From NCBI GenBank assembly GCA_021464415.1, contig CM038471.1:13692073-13756072 (forward strand): 64,000 nucleotides of DNA, written 5' to 3'. Below the pieces are notes generated by a model. The model had not been told where the DNA came from, made no database searches, and saw nothing but the letters and a program-made list of their open reading frames with translations. Both the position numbers and the translations under genes were made by a program. The DNA is from Lonicera japonica (taxonomy: Eukaryota > Streptophyta > Magnoliopsida > Dipsacales > Caprifoliaceae). How positions within the stretch are numbered: the stretch's first letter is position 1; the number at the start of each line of letters is the position of its first letter. Positions 23,750 through 34,147 of the stretch are shown piece by piece.

Positions 23750-23993
23750 CAGTTCACCAATGCCTTATAAGTCAAAGACGCATTTGTGCTCGATATGTGG
23801 GCTCGAGTTCACCATAGGGCAAGCATTAGGCGGCCACATGCGGTGGCATAGACAGAAAGAATGCACGGTCACGAAGAAACGGGACGGGAGGAGAGATCTC
23901 TGGTTTGATTTGAACTTGACTCCTTACGAGAATTATTTGGTGTTTTCGAATAGACCTCCTATATTAGATTGTTTCATTTTACAAATAGAGTAA
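23727..23993 (+). CDS. Captured C2H2 zinc-finger (ZAT-type) C-terminal half
   Basis: The 88-residue frame has one plant Q-type C2H2 finger: C21-x2-C24-x12-H37-x3-H41 with the QALGGH signature at residues 32-37. An EAR repression motif (FDLNLTP, residues 60-66) follows. ZAT11/ZAT12-class repressors have two fingers and an EAR motif, so this matches their second finger and tail. The start ATG overlaps the L12-derived frame and the first finger is missing. It lies wholly inside a TIR element, hence probably a captured fragment, although the frame is open and could be expressed. In full-length relatives the protein binds DNA in the nucleus and recruits co-repressors. Here activity is uncertain. 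Confidence 0.75.
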   Translation: MVSPPTPSSSPMPYKSKTHLCSICGLEFTIGQALGGHMRWHRQKECTVTKKRDGRRDLWFDLNLTPYENYLVFSNRPPILDCFILQIE

Positions 23994-24220
23994 TTAGATA
24001 GTTTGATACTTTCAATAAACTTTTATTGTATGTATAGTGTCATATATATATATATATATTTTTCTTAGATTTGATTTAGATATATGTGTATACTTGGCAA
24101 AAAATTACTTATGTTATTAGACGTGTACATATATATATTCTTCATTTAGTAGTCTATTTGTTCACTTTGGTAATTTTTTAGATACATGTGTATACTTGGC
24201 AATAAAATTACATATGTTGT

Positions 24221-24722
24221 GGTTGGTGCTAAATGCATTTAGCACCTTCTAGTTGTAGTTTAGCATCTTCTGGTTGGTGCTAATTGCATTTAGCACCTTC
24301 TGGTCATGGTTTAACACCTTTTGGTTGGTGTTAATTGCATTTAGCACCTTCTGGTTGTGGTTTAGCACCTTCTGGCTGGTGCTAAATGCATTTAGCACCT
24401 TCTGGTGGTGATTTAGCACCTTCTAGTTGGTGCTAAATGCATTTAACACATTCTGGTTGTGGTTTAGCACCTTCTAGCTGGTGCTAAATGCATTTAGCAC
24501 TTTCAGGTTGTGGTTTAGCACCTTCGAGTTGGTGTCCAGGTGGTGCTAAATGCATTTAGCACCTTCTGGTTGCTGTCCAAAAGGTGCTAAATGTATTTAG
24601 CACCTTCTGGTTGCTGTCTAGGTGGTGCTAAATGTATTTAGCACCTTCTGGTTGTGCATTTAGCACCTTTTGGTTGCTGTTCAGAAGGTGCTAAATGCAT
24701 TTAGCACCTTCTGGTTGCTGTT
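24221..24722. repeat. Minisatellite of a 22-bp palindrome
   Basis: About ten copies of a perfect or near-perfect palindrome (GGTGCTAAATG followed by its inverse complement) are separated by words such as TTCTGGTTGTGGTTTAGCAC. The first copy is 24225-24246 and the last full copy is at about 24,687-24,708. Spacing is roughly 40-60 bp and irregular. Some copies vary by one or two bases. The array is AT/GC mixed, lies 3' of the zinc-finger frame and is confined to the transposon. Confidence 0.9.
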
Positions 24723-25426
24723 AGTGTAATAATGAGCGTGAGACATTATAAGGAAGGGCTATTAGTGTCTTTTTTGTATAATGTCCTTAATTTACATGAC
24801 TTATTTTTAAGTGTCCTTTATAATTACATTATTATTTAAATGAGCCCTTATATCTAATTGCCTCTAACTTTTAATAGAAATTATATAATTTAATAAAAAA
24901 ATATATATCTAAAATCTACTCATTAAGACCAACAAATCAAGATCCATTGTTGTTATAATATTATGTAAACCAAAATTCAAGAAAAAATAATAAAAAATTG
25001 CAAAAAATAATATCTAATATGCATAATTATCTTATTAGTTCATTCAAAATTTACACAAAAGTTTAAAAATGTACCATTGGAGCATATTTTTTTTACACTT
25101 CAAGTTTTGTGTAAAAGTGTCTTGACACATAAGATTTACACAAAAATATTTACACAACGGTTGGAGATGCTCTAAGTTATACCATATATTTTGACAATAA
25201 TAAAAATAAAGATTCATATGTTATAAATGTTACACTGAAAGCTAAATATAAAGAAATAATTCTTTTTTACTATAAAAGTATGTAAGAGCATGTTCTTTTC
25301 AAAAGGTTTTAAGCATGAATTTTAAAGAATCGCATTATTTAGAAAATTAATCTTTTCTTTTTTGCAAGATTTCTTAAATTTTGTTTGATTATGAATTCCT
25401 AAAAAGATGGGATTTCAAAATATTAA

Positions 25427-25818
25427 TAGCATCTCCAATTGTAGTGTATAATTTTGGTTTGTATAAAATTTACACGTTTTGTAAAAAAAAAATCTCCAGC
25501 ACTCTTTTAAGAAACTTTGACACCTAGGATTTGTGTAAAAATGTTGTGTAAAATACAAACTCAATTTACATAATCACGTCAGATAATCTCGCGTCTACTT
25601 TCCCTTATCTCGTGTCTAAAAATAAATGGATTTGAAAAGTAAGGAAATAAATATAGGATAAGTTTCACTTGTGCTTATCTAATTGGTAGTTTAATATTTA
25701 CACAAAAGTCTAAAACAGACCGTTGGAGTACAAAACGAATTCTTTATTATTTCTATGTAAATCCCACTTTGATACGTAGGATTTACACAAAATTTATACA
25801 AAACGATTGGAGATGCTT
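25427..25818. mobile_element. MITE of the GAGCATCTCC family, 392 bp
   Basis: The ends are TAGCATCTCCAAT and, inverted, AAGCATCTCCAAT. Flanks are TAA on both sides (25424-25426, 25819-25821). Copy a2 has the empty site near 20,010-20,016. The terminal sequence matches the larger gene-carrying element at 23202, so the two share a transposase source. Confidence 0.85.
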
Positions 25819-25843
25819 TAATAAATTGGTGTTGTTTTAAAAA

Positions 25844-26508
25844 CTGAAAATGGGATAAAAGGTGACAATATTTTTGGTAAAAAATCCACCAAATAATATT
25901 TATTGGAAAGAAGGGCCTAATTTTTATTATTTTTCTAAAATAAGGGCCTATTTATTAATTGTGTTTTAAAATGAGAGTTTTGACAAAAAATGTATTTTGT
26001 GCAAACTAAACTTTGCACAAATTTATGTTTTGTGCAAACTTAACTTTGCAATCCAAAAAATTTAATACAAATTTGTTTTACATGATATCTTTATATTTTT
26101 TCACAAGTATATTATTATATTTCACTCATAAAACTCTAAAGCAACGTCAAATAGTAATACTTTAGAAAACAAAGAGTGAAAACTTAGTTTTGCGTAACCC
26201 TAAAAAATTATCATGTGTATTTTATAAATAAAGTAAATTTAAATATGTAATTTGTTGACTTTATTCTAAAGCACTGTCAATTAAATACTTATTTATATTA
26301 ATATGCTAAAAAAACCATGTAGTGCAAATTTATTTTTGCACAATTTCAAAAAAAATTAAAAAAAAATTACAATTCAAAAGTCTAATGCAAAGTTAACTTT
26401 GCACTCCTTTTGCAATTTGGTCAAACATAGTCCCTTAATTTAAAAAAATATTATTCCCTGCATCGTTGAAGAAAACTTTTTCAAGTAAGCCCTATTTTTC
26501 AATATCTC
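25844..26508. mobile_element. Probable Mutator-like MITE, 0.67 kb
   Basis: The 10-bp direct repeat GTTTTAAAAA lies at 25834-25843 and 26509-26518. Copy a2 has it once (20029-20038, one mismatch). The ends are loosely inverted (GAAAATGGGATAAAAGG against GAAAAATAGGGCTTAC). The duplication size fits Mutator-like elements. The interior contains repeated GCAAA...TTTGC inverted words and no gene. Confidence 0.55.
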
Positions 26509-27127
26509 GTTTTAAAAATTTCGTGTTAAATTACAAAGTTTAAACTTAATCCATCTAACTAGGTCCGTCAATTGTGCCGAGTTAGCCCCAAGCCCGCCCT
26601 TTGGCTTGCTATAATTGAAGTTTGAGTTTTAATTGAGTTTGAGCTGAGTCGAGTGTATATAAAATTTAAAGCCTCAAATTTGTGCTCAATCCGAGCTAGG
26701 CCCAGCCGGCCCAATTGTACTAGGTCACGCAACTAAGGACGTCAACATATTTATCTTCCTTAAAGTTTAAACTTCATCCACATGCAACGCACCATCATCC
26801 TTTATGATTATTAATTATGAATTGGTATTTTCAAAATTTTAGGCTATTATGAGCTAGCTCAACTCAAGGCTGAAGTTTGTTATAAATTATGAGTTAAGTT
26901 TGAGTACATAAGATGATATTTAATTTGGTTCGAACTCACACTTGAGCATGCTCAAAATAACTAGGACCAAGTGTGCACAACCCATATCTCGAATCATATA
27001 GCCCAACTGACGCCACATCTAATACTTATAAAACCATATGAAAATTTTAAAATAACGCCTAAATTGAAAATATATCGTGAGACTTTAAATCCAAGAATTT
27101 TTAAATCTTATAATTTATCAATTAACA

Positions 27128-27867
27128 TGTGTGGACACACCAATTTACGACTCTACAAGAATCATAAAACTCCCAAAAAGTCCACATCGAGTCCATAACT
27201 CACCAACACACCAAAAAAGATTCTGGAGGGTTTGTAGTACAACAAACCATTTTTATAGTATGACAAACTCATAAAACATAAACCAACCTCTCTCTGACAC
27301 ATCACTATGACATAACCCATCATGAGACAATTTGTCCTATGACAAATTGCTTTACTGTAGGGGTTTGTCACATGACACTTTGTTTAATGTTAAGGGTTGT
27401 AGCACGACAAACCTCCAGACTATTATAAATACCCCCACACCCCATAGGATTAAGGACACAAAATTTACAGTACATTTTCACCTTTATTTCACATTTTTTG
27501 ATTTCAAAAGCCTTACGATAGTATCATCTGCTTTTTAGAAGAAATCTTGAATCTAGTCTCAACAATCGAAGTGCTATATTCTATAATCGAATTGCTGAAA
27601 ATATCTAAAGAGGAAAAGCATGTATCTACTAGAGGTTCACTACAGTACCTTATTTTCTTTCTTATTTTCTTTCTTATTATTTTTATATCGTCGGGAAGGT
27701 AATCTATTAAACCTCTCTTTAAACAAGGTTTTTAATTCCTTCCCCCGGTTTTCCCCAAAATTAGGTTGTAGATATGACATTTCTAAAAAGCATAAAAAAA
27801 TTAGTGAAGGCATCTATATTTTTCAACATAAAATAAACACATAAGATCACTAGAGATTGAGAAGGTG
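27128..27867 (+). mobile_element. Copia-family LTR remnant
   Basis: The block starts TGTGTGGACACACC where copy a3 ends. It resembles the 17.2 kb remnant and has a TATAAATA box at about 27,424 followed by a C-rich leader. Copia gag sequence appears beyond the gypsy solo LTR that interrupts it at 27,868. Together they are the 5' end of one decayed copia element. Confidence 0.65.
27329..27377. promoter_or_regulatory. Inverted repeats upstream of TATA in copia LTR
   Basis: AATTTGTC-CTAT-GACAAATT (27329-27348) and TGTCA-CA-TGACA (27366-27377) sit about 50-95 bp before the TATAAATA box at 27,424. They occupy the place of the TGTCGCGCGACA palindromes in the related LTR at 17.3 kb but differ in sequence, keeping only the TGTC/GACA edges. 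Confidence 0.6.
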
Positions 27868-28582
27868 TGTGACGCCCCGAATCCCATTAGACGATTTAGG
27901 TCTTTGAGACCCAATTAATCACAGTGTCGTACGCTACGGCGAGTTTAAAATACACAATTTAAAACTTATTTAATAGTAAATTATATGTAGTGCCTCATTT
28001 TAAGAAAATTTTGGCAAGTAGAGTTCATAAAGTTGATAAATCCAAACCTATAAATAATAAAATAAGGTTTAAATAAAAATCTAACTCCACACGTTTAAAG
28101 TCATCAACCATGTAAAAATCGAATTAATCCATATAAAAACAATCCCTCAAACGAGGTCCAACCATTAATTAAAAGGCTTTACATCTCTTATGAATAAAAT
28201 TGAATACAACTTAGTTATACAAATTATACAAATCTACTAGATATATATATATATATATATGAAAGTTAAATCATCTATGAACAACTACAAGTAGTCTAAG
28301 GTCATCAGAGGTGTCTAGACTTCATATTTGTATCGTCCCGGGATAGTACCTGCAAAATTGGTTTGAAAAATGGGAGTGAGCCAAATACAGGCTCAGTGGA
28401 AACTATATGAGTTTGTATAATAAAGTACACATAGGAAAACACACACACAATGTGCAGTAATGAATGTAATATGGGTCAAGCTTATATGTGTACATCATTT
28501 CCATATATATATATATACTACACACACATACACACATATATATAAGTACCATGCTATAAGCAATGCACACTAAGTGTTATTT

Positions 28583-31397
28583 TGTAATACCATATACTTT
28601 AAATTGTCTTAAATTAAATTATATTAGCTTATTTATACTCATGTGAGTGATCGTTTGGTGATTTGGGTGGTCCGAATCGATTTCGGTTGGTAAATAAGAA
28701 GTTTTGGTCATTCGCGATTTGTTAATTCTAGTTATCTTTGAGCTATCATAATTTTTTCACTATTTATTCGACTGAGATTCCGTTCGCGTGAGTGTCTAGT
28801 ATTTGTTGCATTCTACAACTTTTGTGTTTTTTTCGAAAGCTAACTCATACTCCACATTGGTCAAAACAGCATGCAAAGTAGGATGGTTAGTAAATTCTGG
28901 TCATTCAGTAGTGCTTTGGCAAAGCGCTGTCTTTGGTGAATTTCTGGGAATTATCTACCTAGAATTTGAGAAAACTTTCTCTTAGGAAGTTGTATATCTT
29001 TGAAATACCTTTCTGTGGACATAAAGATCATCTCAATTGGAGTTCCGAGAAAAAAGTTATGGCCAAAACAAAAACAGTGCATCCGCACATCAAAATTACC
29101 CGCGGATCGGTATGGCCTTTTTGGCATACCGTTGGGCAACAAAATTTTGGAAAATTTGTGCTCCGCGGACCGGTATTAGGTATTTGGCATACCGGTCCGC
29201 CAGTAAACTATTCCCACCGATTTAAGCTCGTTTTTAAGTCATTTTTGGTCATTTTTCACCCCAACTTCGACCCAAACTCTTCCATACTCCTCTAGGGAGT
29301 TCTAGAGGGTTCTAGAGAGAGAAAGAGGAAGATATCTATGCATCTTTCGGTCCGAATTAAGGATTCAAGCTTGAAATCATCCAAACCCATCTCTAAGGTA
29401 CTATTCATCATCTTCTACCTTGGTTTTCTTCTATAAAAACTCAAGCGTGAGCTTTGGCTACTTGGGTTGGGTTTATACATCATTAATTCGGGGGTTTTCC
29501 TAGTCTAAGGACATCGTGACGTAAGAGCTTGAGGATTACACCGAACGAGGCTTCAGTTCACAACTTTCTTCATTCTTTTGGTCTATACACATGAGGTAGG
29601 AGGATTTTCTTGGTTTTTGTAACTTAATAAATTTGTTTATATGTTTTCAAATGAGTTTATACACATATGTTAGATTCTTGCTCGATTATTGAAATCGGTG
29701 GTTTAAATAACTTATATGTGATATAAATGGATGATGTGAAACATGATTGAGGATTTGTTAGTTAAAATAGTTGATTCATGAATATTTGAGTTATGAATAC
29801 ACGAATAGAAGCAAGATATGCCTTCTAAGCTCTATATTCACATATCAACAATTCATACGGATGTTCTTTGGATGTATATGTGTTGGTTTGACAAAAAAAA
29901 TGATCAGTAAAGAATTTTGTATACACCAAAGAATATGGACATGAATCCAAGAGAATTTATATGGTATATGTAGTTTTTATCTTATATAAGATGCATGAAT
30001 TAAAACAAGACGTGATGCTTGAACTTGATATCTATGTAATACAGACTTATAAGTGATGTTCCTTGGATATACATGCTTGGTTGTATCCAAGTGGATTTGT
30101 AAATGGGTTATGTATGCGCTGAGGAACATGGCTATATAAAGAATGATGTTCAAGTGGCATGTGTTGTTTTTAGTTGTCATAAAGAGCATATATGCATGTT
30201 GTACATCACTATTGTGTCAACCGTAATTTTAAAGATTCTTTGGCAAGCCCGGATTCCCTTATGGACTATCGGATGGGCATATATCTCTTATTATGATGCT
30301 GAAAGCTTCATTTTATATATAACTCTGTTCGAAGGCTACATGGAAGCTTCATTTCTATCTTGATATTGTCTTATCGGATATGATTGGTTGACAGATTTTT
30401 GGATGATGATTGTGCTTGGTCGTGGATGACCAAGGGTTATGTGAATTCTGTATGAATATATGTTTTCATGGTGCTTGCCGGGATAGGAAAATAGGCAAGG
30501 CTTGGTACCCTTGGGTTGAAAAGCCCTAAACCCCTGGGGGAGAATGTTTGGCCGCTATAAGCCACCAGTGGAAGACCCGGGAACCTAAGCATCGGTAATG
30601 CACCATTAGTTTGACTCTTTTATATGGAAGATGGACGGGTTGTTGTTCCACTTCCTGTGTATGATGATGATATGCCATTTTAAGGCAATGGATTCTATGA
30701 TGAAATTTCAATTCAGGCTCTCGTCGACAGAAACTATGATTATATTGTATGCTCTTGGAGCGAATGGATTCTATATGGCTATCTTGGCTTAGTTTCTCAT
30801 CGGCATGCATCGTCAAAATTCAAAATGGGTTGACACAAAGGGAGGTAACGTGCATATGCATGAGCACGCATCATCATGAACTAGTTATATTTTGTGATAT
30901 GTTACAAATAATGTTTAGATTGTATAATGAAAAGGTTTACTTGGTTTACAGTAATATATCAAGGAATATTTTCAAAACTTCCCCCTTCTACTTTCCCCCT
31001 ACTGAGCTGTGAGCTCACCCCGTGTTTTATTTACAATTACAGGTACACAGGGGGCGAACGATGGTAACGGGACTACGGGTTCAGGAACAAAATAGATGGC
31101 TCTGATACAGATTCATTTTTGTTATGTATATGTTATCTCGGGAAGCCACGACTAGCCCGAAGTGTTATCTACTGACTTGCACCTGCTTAGTTTGGTTTTG
31201 TATATTTGTTACTTTTATGCATGATTATGTGCAGTACTATCTTCTTCTATCTTGTTGATTAACATTTGTGATCTTTACTATTTGAATTTCTTTATGTATT
31301 TACATATATACCCATTTTAGTCAATCTAAGATGGGTTAGTAGCATTCCAGGTCTTAATTACGGGTGTTGTCCTGTAGATTAAGGCGGGGTTGTTACA
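28583..31397 (+). mobile_element. Nested solo LTR, opposite orientation, 2.8 kb
   Basis: It begins TGTAATACC and ends GGGGTTGTTACA. The 5-bp duplication TATTT is perfect at 28578-28582 and 31398-31402. Orientation is opposite to its host LTR: the CCTACTGAGC...GCTCACCCCG module at about 30,998-31,022 is the inverse complement of that in the minus-strand LTRs. Open frames inside (for example at 30,103-30,363 and 30,749-31,012) have no recognisable domain. Confidence 0.9.
29102..29200. promoter_or_regulatory. GCGGACCGGTAT inverted repeat in nested LTR
   Basis: GCGGACCGGTAT (29165-29176) and its exact inverse complement (29189-29200) flank a 12-bp spacer. A decayed earlier copy lies at 29102-29138 (GCGGATCGGTAT / ATACCG). 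The position, in the promoter half ahead of a leader-like CTCTAGAG purine/pyrimidine stretch at 29,290, matches palindromes in the other LTRs. Confidence 0.65.
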
Positions 31398-33098
31398 TAT
31401 TTCATCCCTGTAAATACGACAAAATATGTATCACCAAGATATAAGTAAACCCTGATAATAATAAAGTATATCATAAGATAAACTTAGATGCTATTCTTAT
31501 AGTCGTCAGTCTCATCTCACATCGGACATCTAAGATTTACTCTATTGTGGCTAGGGTATGCAGCCCCCAAGGCTGGATCCTCCAGCGGATTACCTAGATG
31601 TGTAGGGTATGCACTAAGCTAGGTCCCCCTACGGATCATAGAGTATGCCGCTCTCAAAGTGGGATCCCTCTATACAAATCAGGGTGTGTAGCAACCAAGG
31701 CTAAGTCTCCCCCATGGACCATTAGTACCTTATAAAATCAGCACATTAATAGAAAGTATTCTCCAAGGAATATACTCATTTACCGAAAGCTTATCTAGCT
31801 ATTATATACCAAACATAAAACATATATACACACTATATGTATAACCAAATATGTATATGTGATAGATAGATAAATTAAATGACAACGATAATAATTTTAA
31901 CTTAAGATGTATCTAATATACATGTGCCATTTAAGAAACTAATAACCATCACAAGATTATATCCATGAAATGAATAACTCTAATAAGTGGACTAATAATC
32001 TATTTGTGATAAACTCTTGGTTTATTAGAATACTATCCATAAAGCAATTAGTCCATCAAATAGCATGTGTATCTCAAGTATATAATCATCATAACTTTTG
32101 GTAGTGAAAGTATATATCAAACCCACAATTTATCAATGTGTAACTAAGTTAGAAAATAAGGTTATTGGTAAAATAATGGGTCTCCACTAAAGTCATAATA
32201 TTAGTAAATCAATGGCATGTGTATATTATCTACATCATGCAAACATAATACATATATAACCCCATCTCATATACTAAATATATATACAAATCTCTTTATA
32301 GTTGCATACAAATATTAGTCTAACACACTAGTGTGCAAATGGGGTTTTAAGGTAAAGTTGGGGAAAACATGTAATTTCTTTTATACTTATCAAATTAATC
32401 CCGTATTAACTCAATAATATATGTAGGAACAATTATGTATAGCTTCTAGGGTACCAAGTTCATACCAAGGTATAATATAATTGAAATCTAGCGTGAATCC
32501 GCATTCTTAGATCCTAACATGATATATCTAACCATAAACTAAGCATAAGCGTATATGCACCAATGGATAGCAACTAGGGCTCGTAATATACTAGCATGTG
32601 ATGAGATTCATATATTTAAACATGAAATTACCACAATAAAGGTAGAAATCAAGAGAACAAATCATAAATCTTAAACCCAAAGCCCCATGTATGTGTATCA
32701 ACAAGCTTATCCCCATATTTTCTTTGAAAGAAAAGATGCAACACAAAATCTTTGAAACAAGTTTAGGTACTAGTATTCCCACCTTATTAAAACTAAGTCG
32801 TCGAGGTTTAAGTGATGATCCGAGCCATGACTTGAGAAATCATGAAATCCGCCAGTTAAAAGCTTGAACCCTAGAAATGGTGGAAGGTAAGAATGAAAAA
32901 GAACATGAAGATGGTGATGATGATTTGATGATAATATTGTATCATGATTAAGTATGGCCAAAGATCTCTCAAAATCTCACCAAAATTGAGCCCTCTGCTC
33001 TCTCTAGTCCTCTAATGGAGTTGGGTTGAGTGGTGGAAGAACAGAGATGAAGGGTGAATATGCAGCAAGAGGAAAAGTTAAAAAATCACGCTGCCCAA

Positions 33099-33116
33099 CC
33101 TCTGATTGATCAGAGG
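33099..33116. promoter_or_regulatory. CCTCTGAT-TG-ATCAGAGG inverted repeat in gypsy LTR
   Basis: Two 8-bp arms separated by two bases lie in the promoter half of the minus-strand solo LTR, at the place where related LTRs carry CATGATCGATCATG or AGTAAGATCGATCTTACT. Only one copy is seen here. Confidence 0.6.
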
Positions 33117-33542
33117 CCAAATTCCCTGAAGCCATATTTTTTTTTTCCAAAAATCCCACTTTTGTCGGACCTTTTCAACCCCCAAAATGACTCAAACTTA
33201 ACTCGGTTTTAAAACAAAACTTGTAGGAAGTAAAGAGATGAAATTATAGCTGCAAATGGGAACTCATTTGGACTTCGTATGAGAAAGTTATGGCCTCTCA
33301 AAATTAGCCAAAAATTCATTTCGGCAAAAGTTCAATTTTCATCGTTAACTACCAATTTTAACCACGAGTCCCGAAATGCATTCAACTATGCACATATACT
33401 TTAATATCATTAAAATGACTTTCTAAAAGTGTTAGATCAACTAAACAGGTTCTAGAACGAAAATTAACTCCTCCAACAGAGGTTTGGTCTTAAACGGGCT
33501 TAAGAGGAAAATTGGCACGAAAATGAAATACAGGGTGTTACA

Positions 33543-34147
33543 GGTCGGAACAAGTGTTTAACACTACCCAATCCGTAATATAGTTCCGAACCCTATAGAA
33601 TCTTGGTTTTATAGATTTAGGAGAACCATTTTAGAGACGATAATAGTAAAGAAAAAACTTAGGTTTCTACCTGAAAAGTTTGTTCCTAAGATAATTACCA
33701 TTAAAGAGAGTAAGGACTTGAATTCATTAACTGAGAATGAATTACTAGACCATCTTCAAACATTCGAAACAGACATCCTTAACAAATACTCATAACCTAA
33801 AGAGAAATCCTTGGCGTTGAAGCTCAAATGACTAAAGCAAATGATGAACGTGATAAAGAGGATGATATTGGTTCCATCGATGAGGATGAATTGGCCCTCC
33901 TTGCACAAAATCTTAACAAATACCTTAACTGTTCCAGGAATGAGAAAAACTCATTGAGACCTAATGGTGGCCAAAATATGAGAGGCTCAACAAATTCGAG
34001 AGGAAACCAGAAATATAGAAGGTATAGGAACATGAGAAACATCAATAAAGTCTCAGGTAAATATTCTAAGGAAGATGAACGCTTCGAATGCCATGGCTAT
34101 GGGCATCGAGCATTTGAACGCGCTACTTGTTTTAGCCGGGTGAGATG
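33543..34147 (+). pseudogene. Copia gag (UBN2-type) N-terminal part
   Basis: In frame, the DNA reads RSLPEKFVPKIITIKESKD-like sequence (about 33,625-33,730), then NELLDHLQTFE, which resembles the gag-polypeptide of copia elements. From 33,828 a frame with an acidic DIGSIDEDELALLAQ stretch and an Arg/Asn-rich basic tract leads to ECHGYGHRAFERATC. That is a degenerate CCHC zinc knuckle with altered spacing (one cysteine lost). Stops and a frameshift near 33,795-33,830 show it is dead. The sequence is the downstream continuation of the LTR remnant at 27,128. Confidence 0.75.

Larger units (their letters stand above)
23202..25172 (+). mobile_element. PIF/Harbinger-like element carrying gene fragments
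   Basis: The ends are GAGCATCTCCAAC and its inverse complement. Similarity continues for roughly the next 30-40 bp (TGTGTAAA-type words). The flanks are TAA at 23199-23201 and 25173-25175, the 3-bp duplication made by PIF/Harbinger and Tourist elements. Copy b1 shows the unfilled TTAA site at 5748-5751. The interior has no transposase. It holds a ribosomal-protein L12 5' fragment, a ZAT zinc-finger fragment and a palindromic minisatellite. A smaller relative (25427-25818) sits nearby. Confidence 0.85.
25173..27126 (+). repeat. Diverged tandem repeat, copy a3 (truncated)
   Basis: Sequence from GTTATACCATATATTTTGA onwards follows 19,720-20,705 until CTTATAATTTATCAATTAA near 27,125, where a copia-like LTR begins. 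The b part of the unit does not reappear downstream. The copy has two private insertions, at 25427-25818 and about 25,844-26,508, both absent from a2. Confidence 0.8.
27868..33542 (-). mobile_element. Gypsy solo LTR, interrupted by a second LTR
   Basis: It starts TGTGACGCCCCGAATCCC and ends CAGGGTGTTACA, like the other gypsy LTRs here, and carries the same GAGCC...CTCAGTGGAAAC module at about 28,378-28,406. Removing the nested element (28583-31402) leaves about 2.86 kb. No gag-pol lies inside. A target duplication is not obvious (AGGTG against GGTCG). It splits the copia element between its LTR and gag. Confidence 0.8.

Noticed and set aside
24221..24722. CRISPR-like array
   Set aside because: The repeats are palindromic and spacers are themselves repetitive; the context is a plant transposon.
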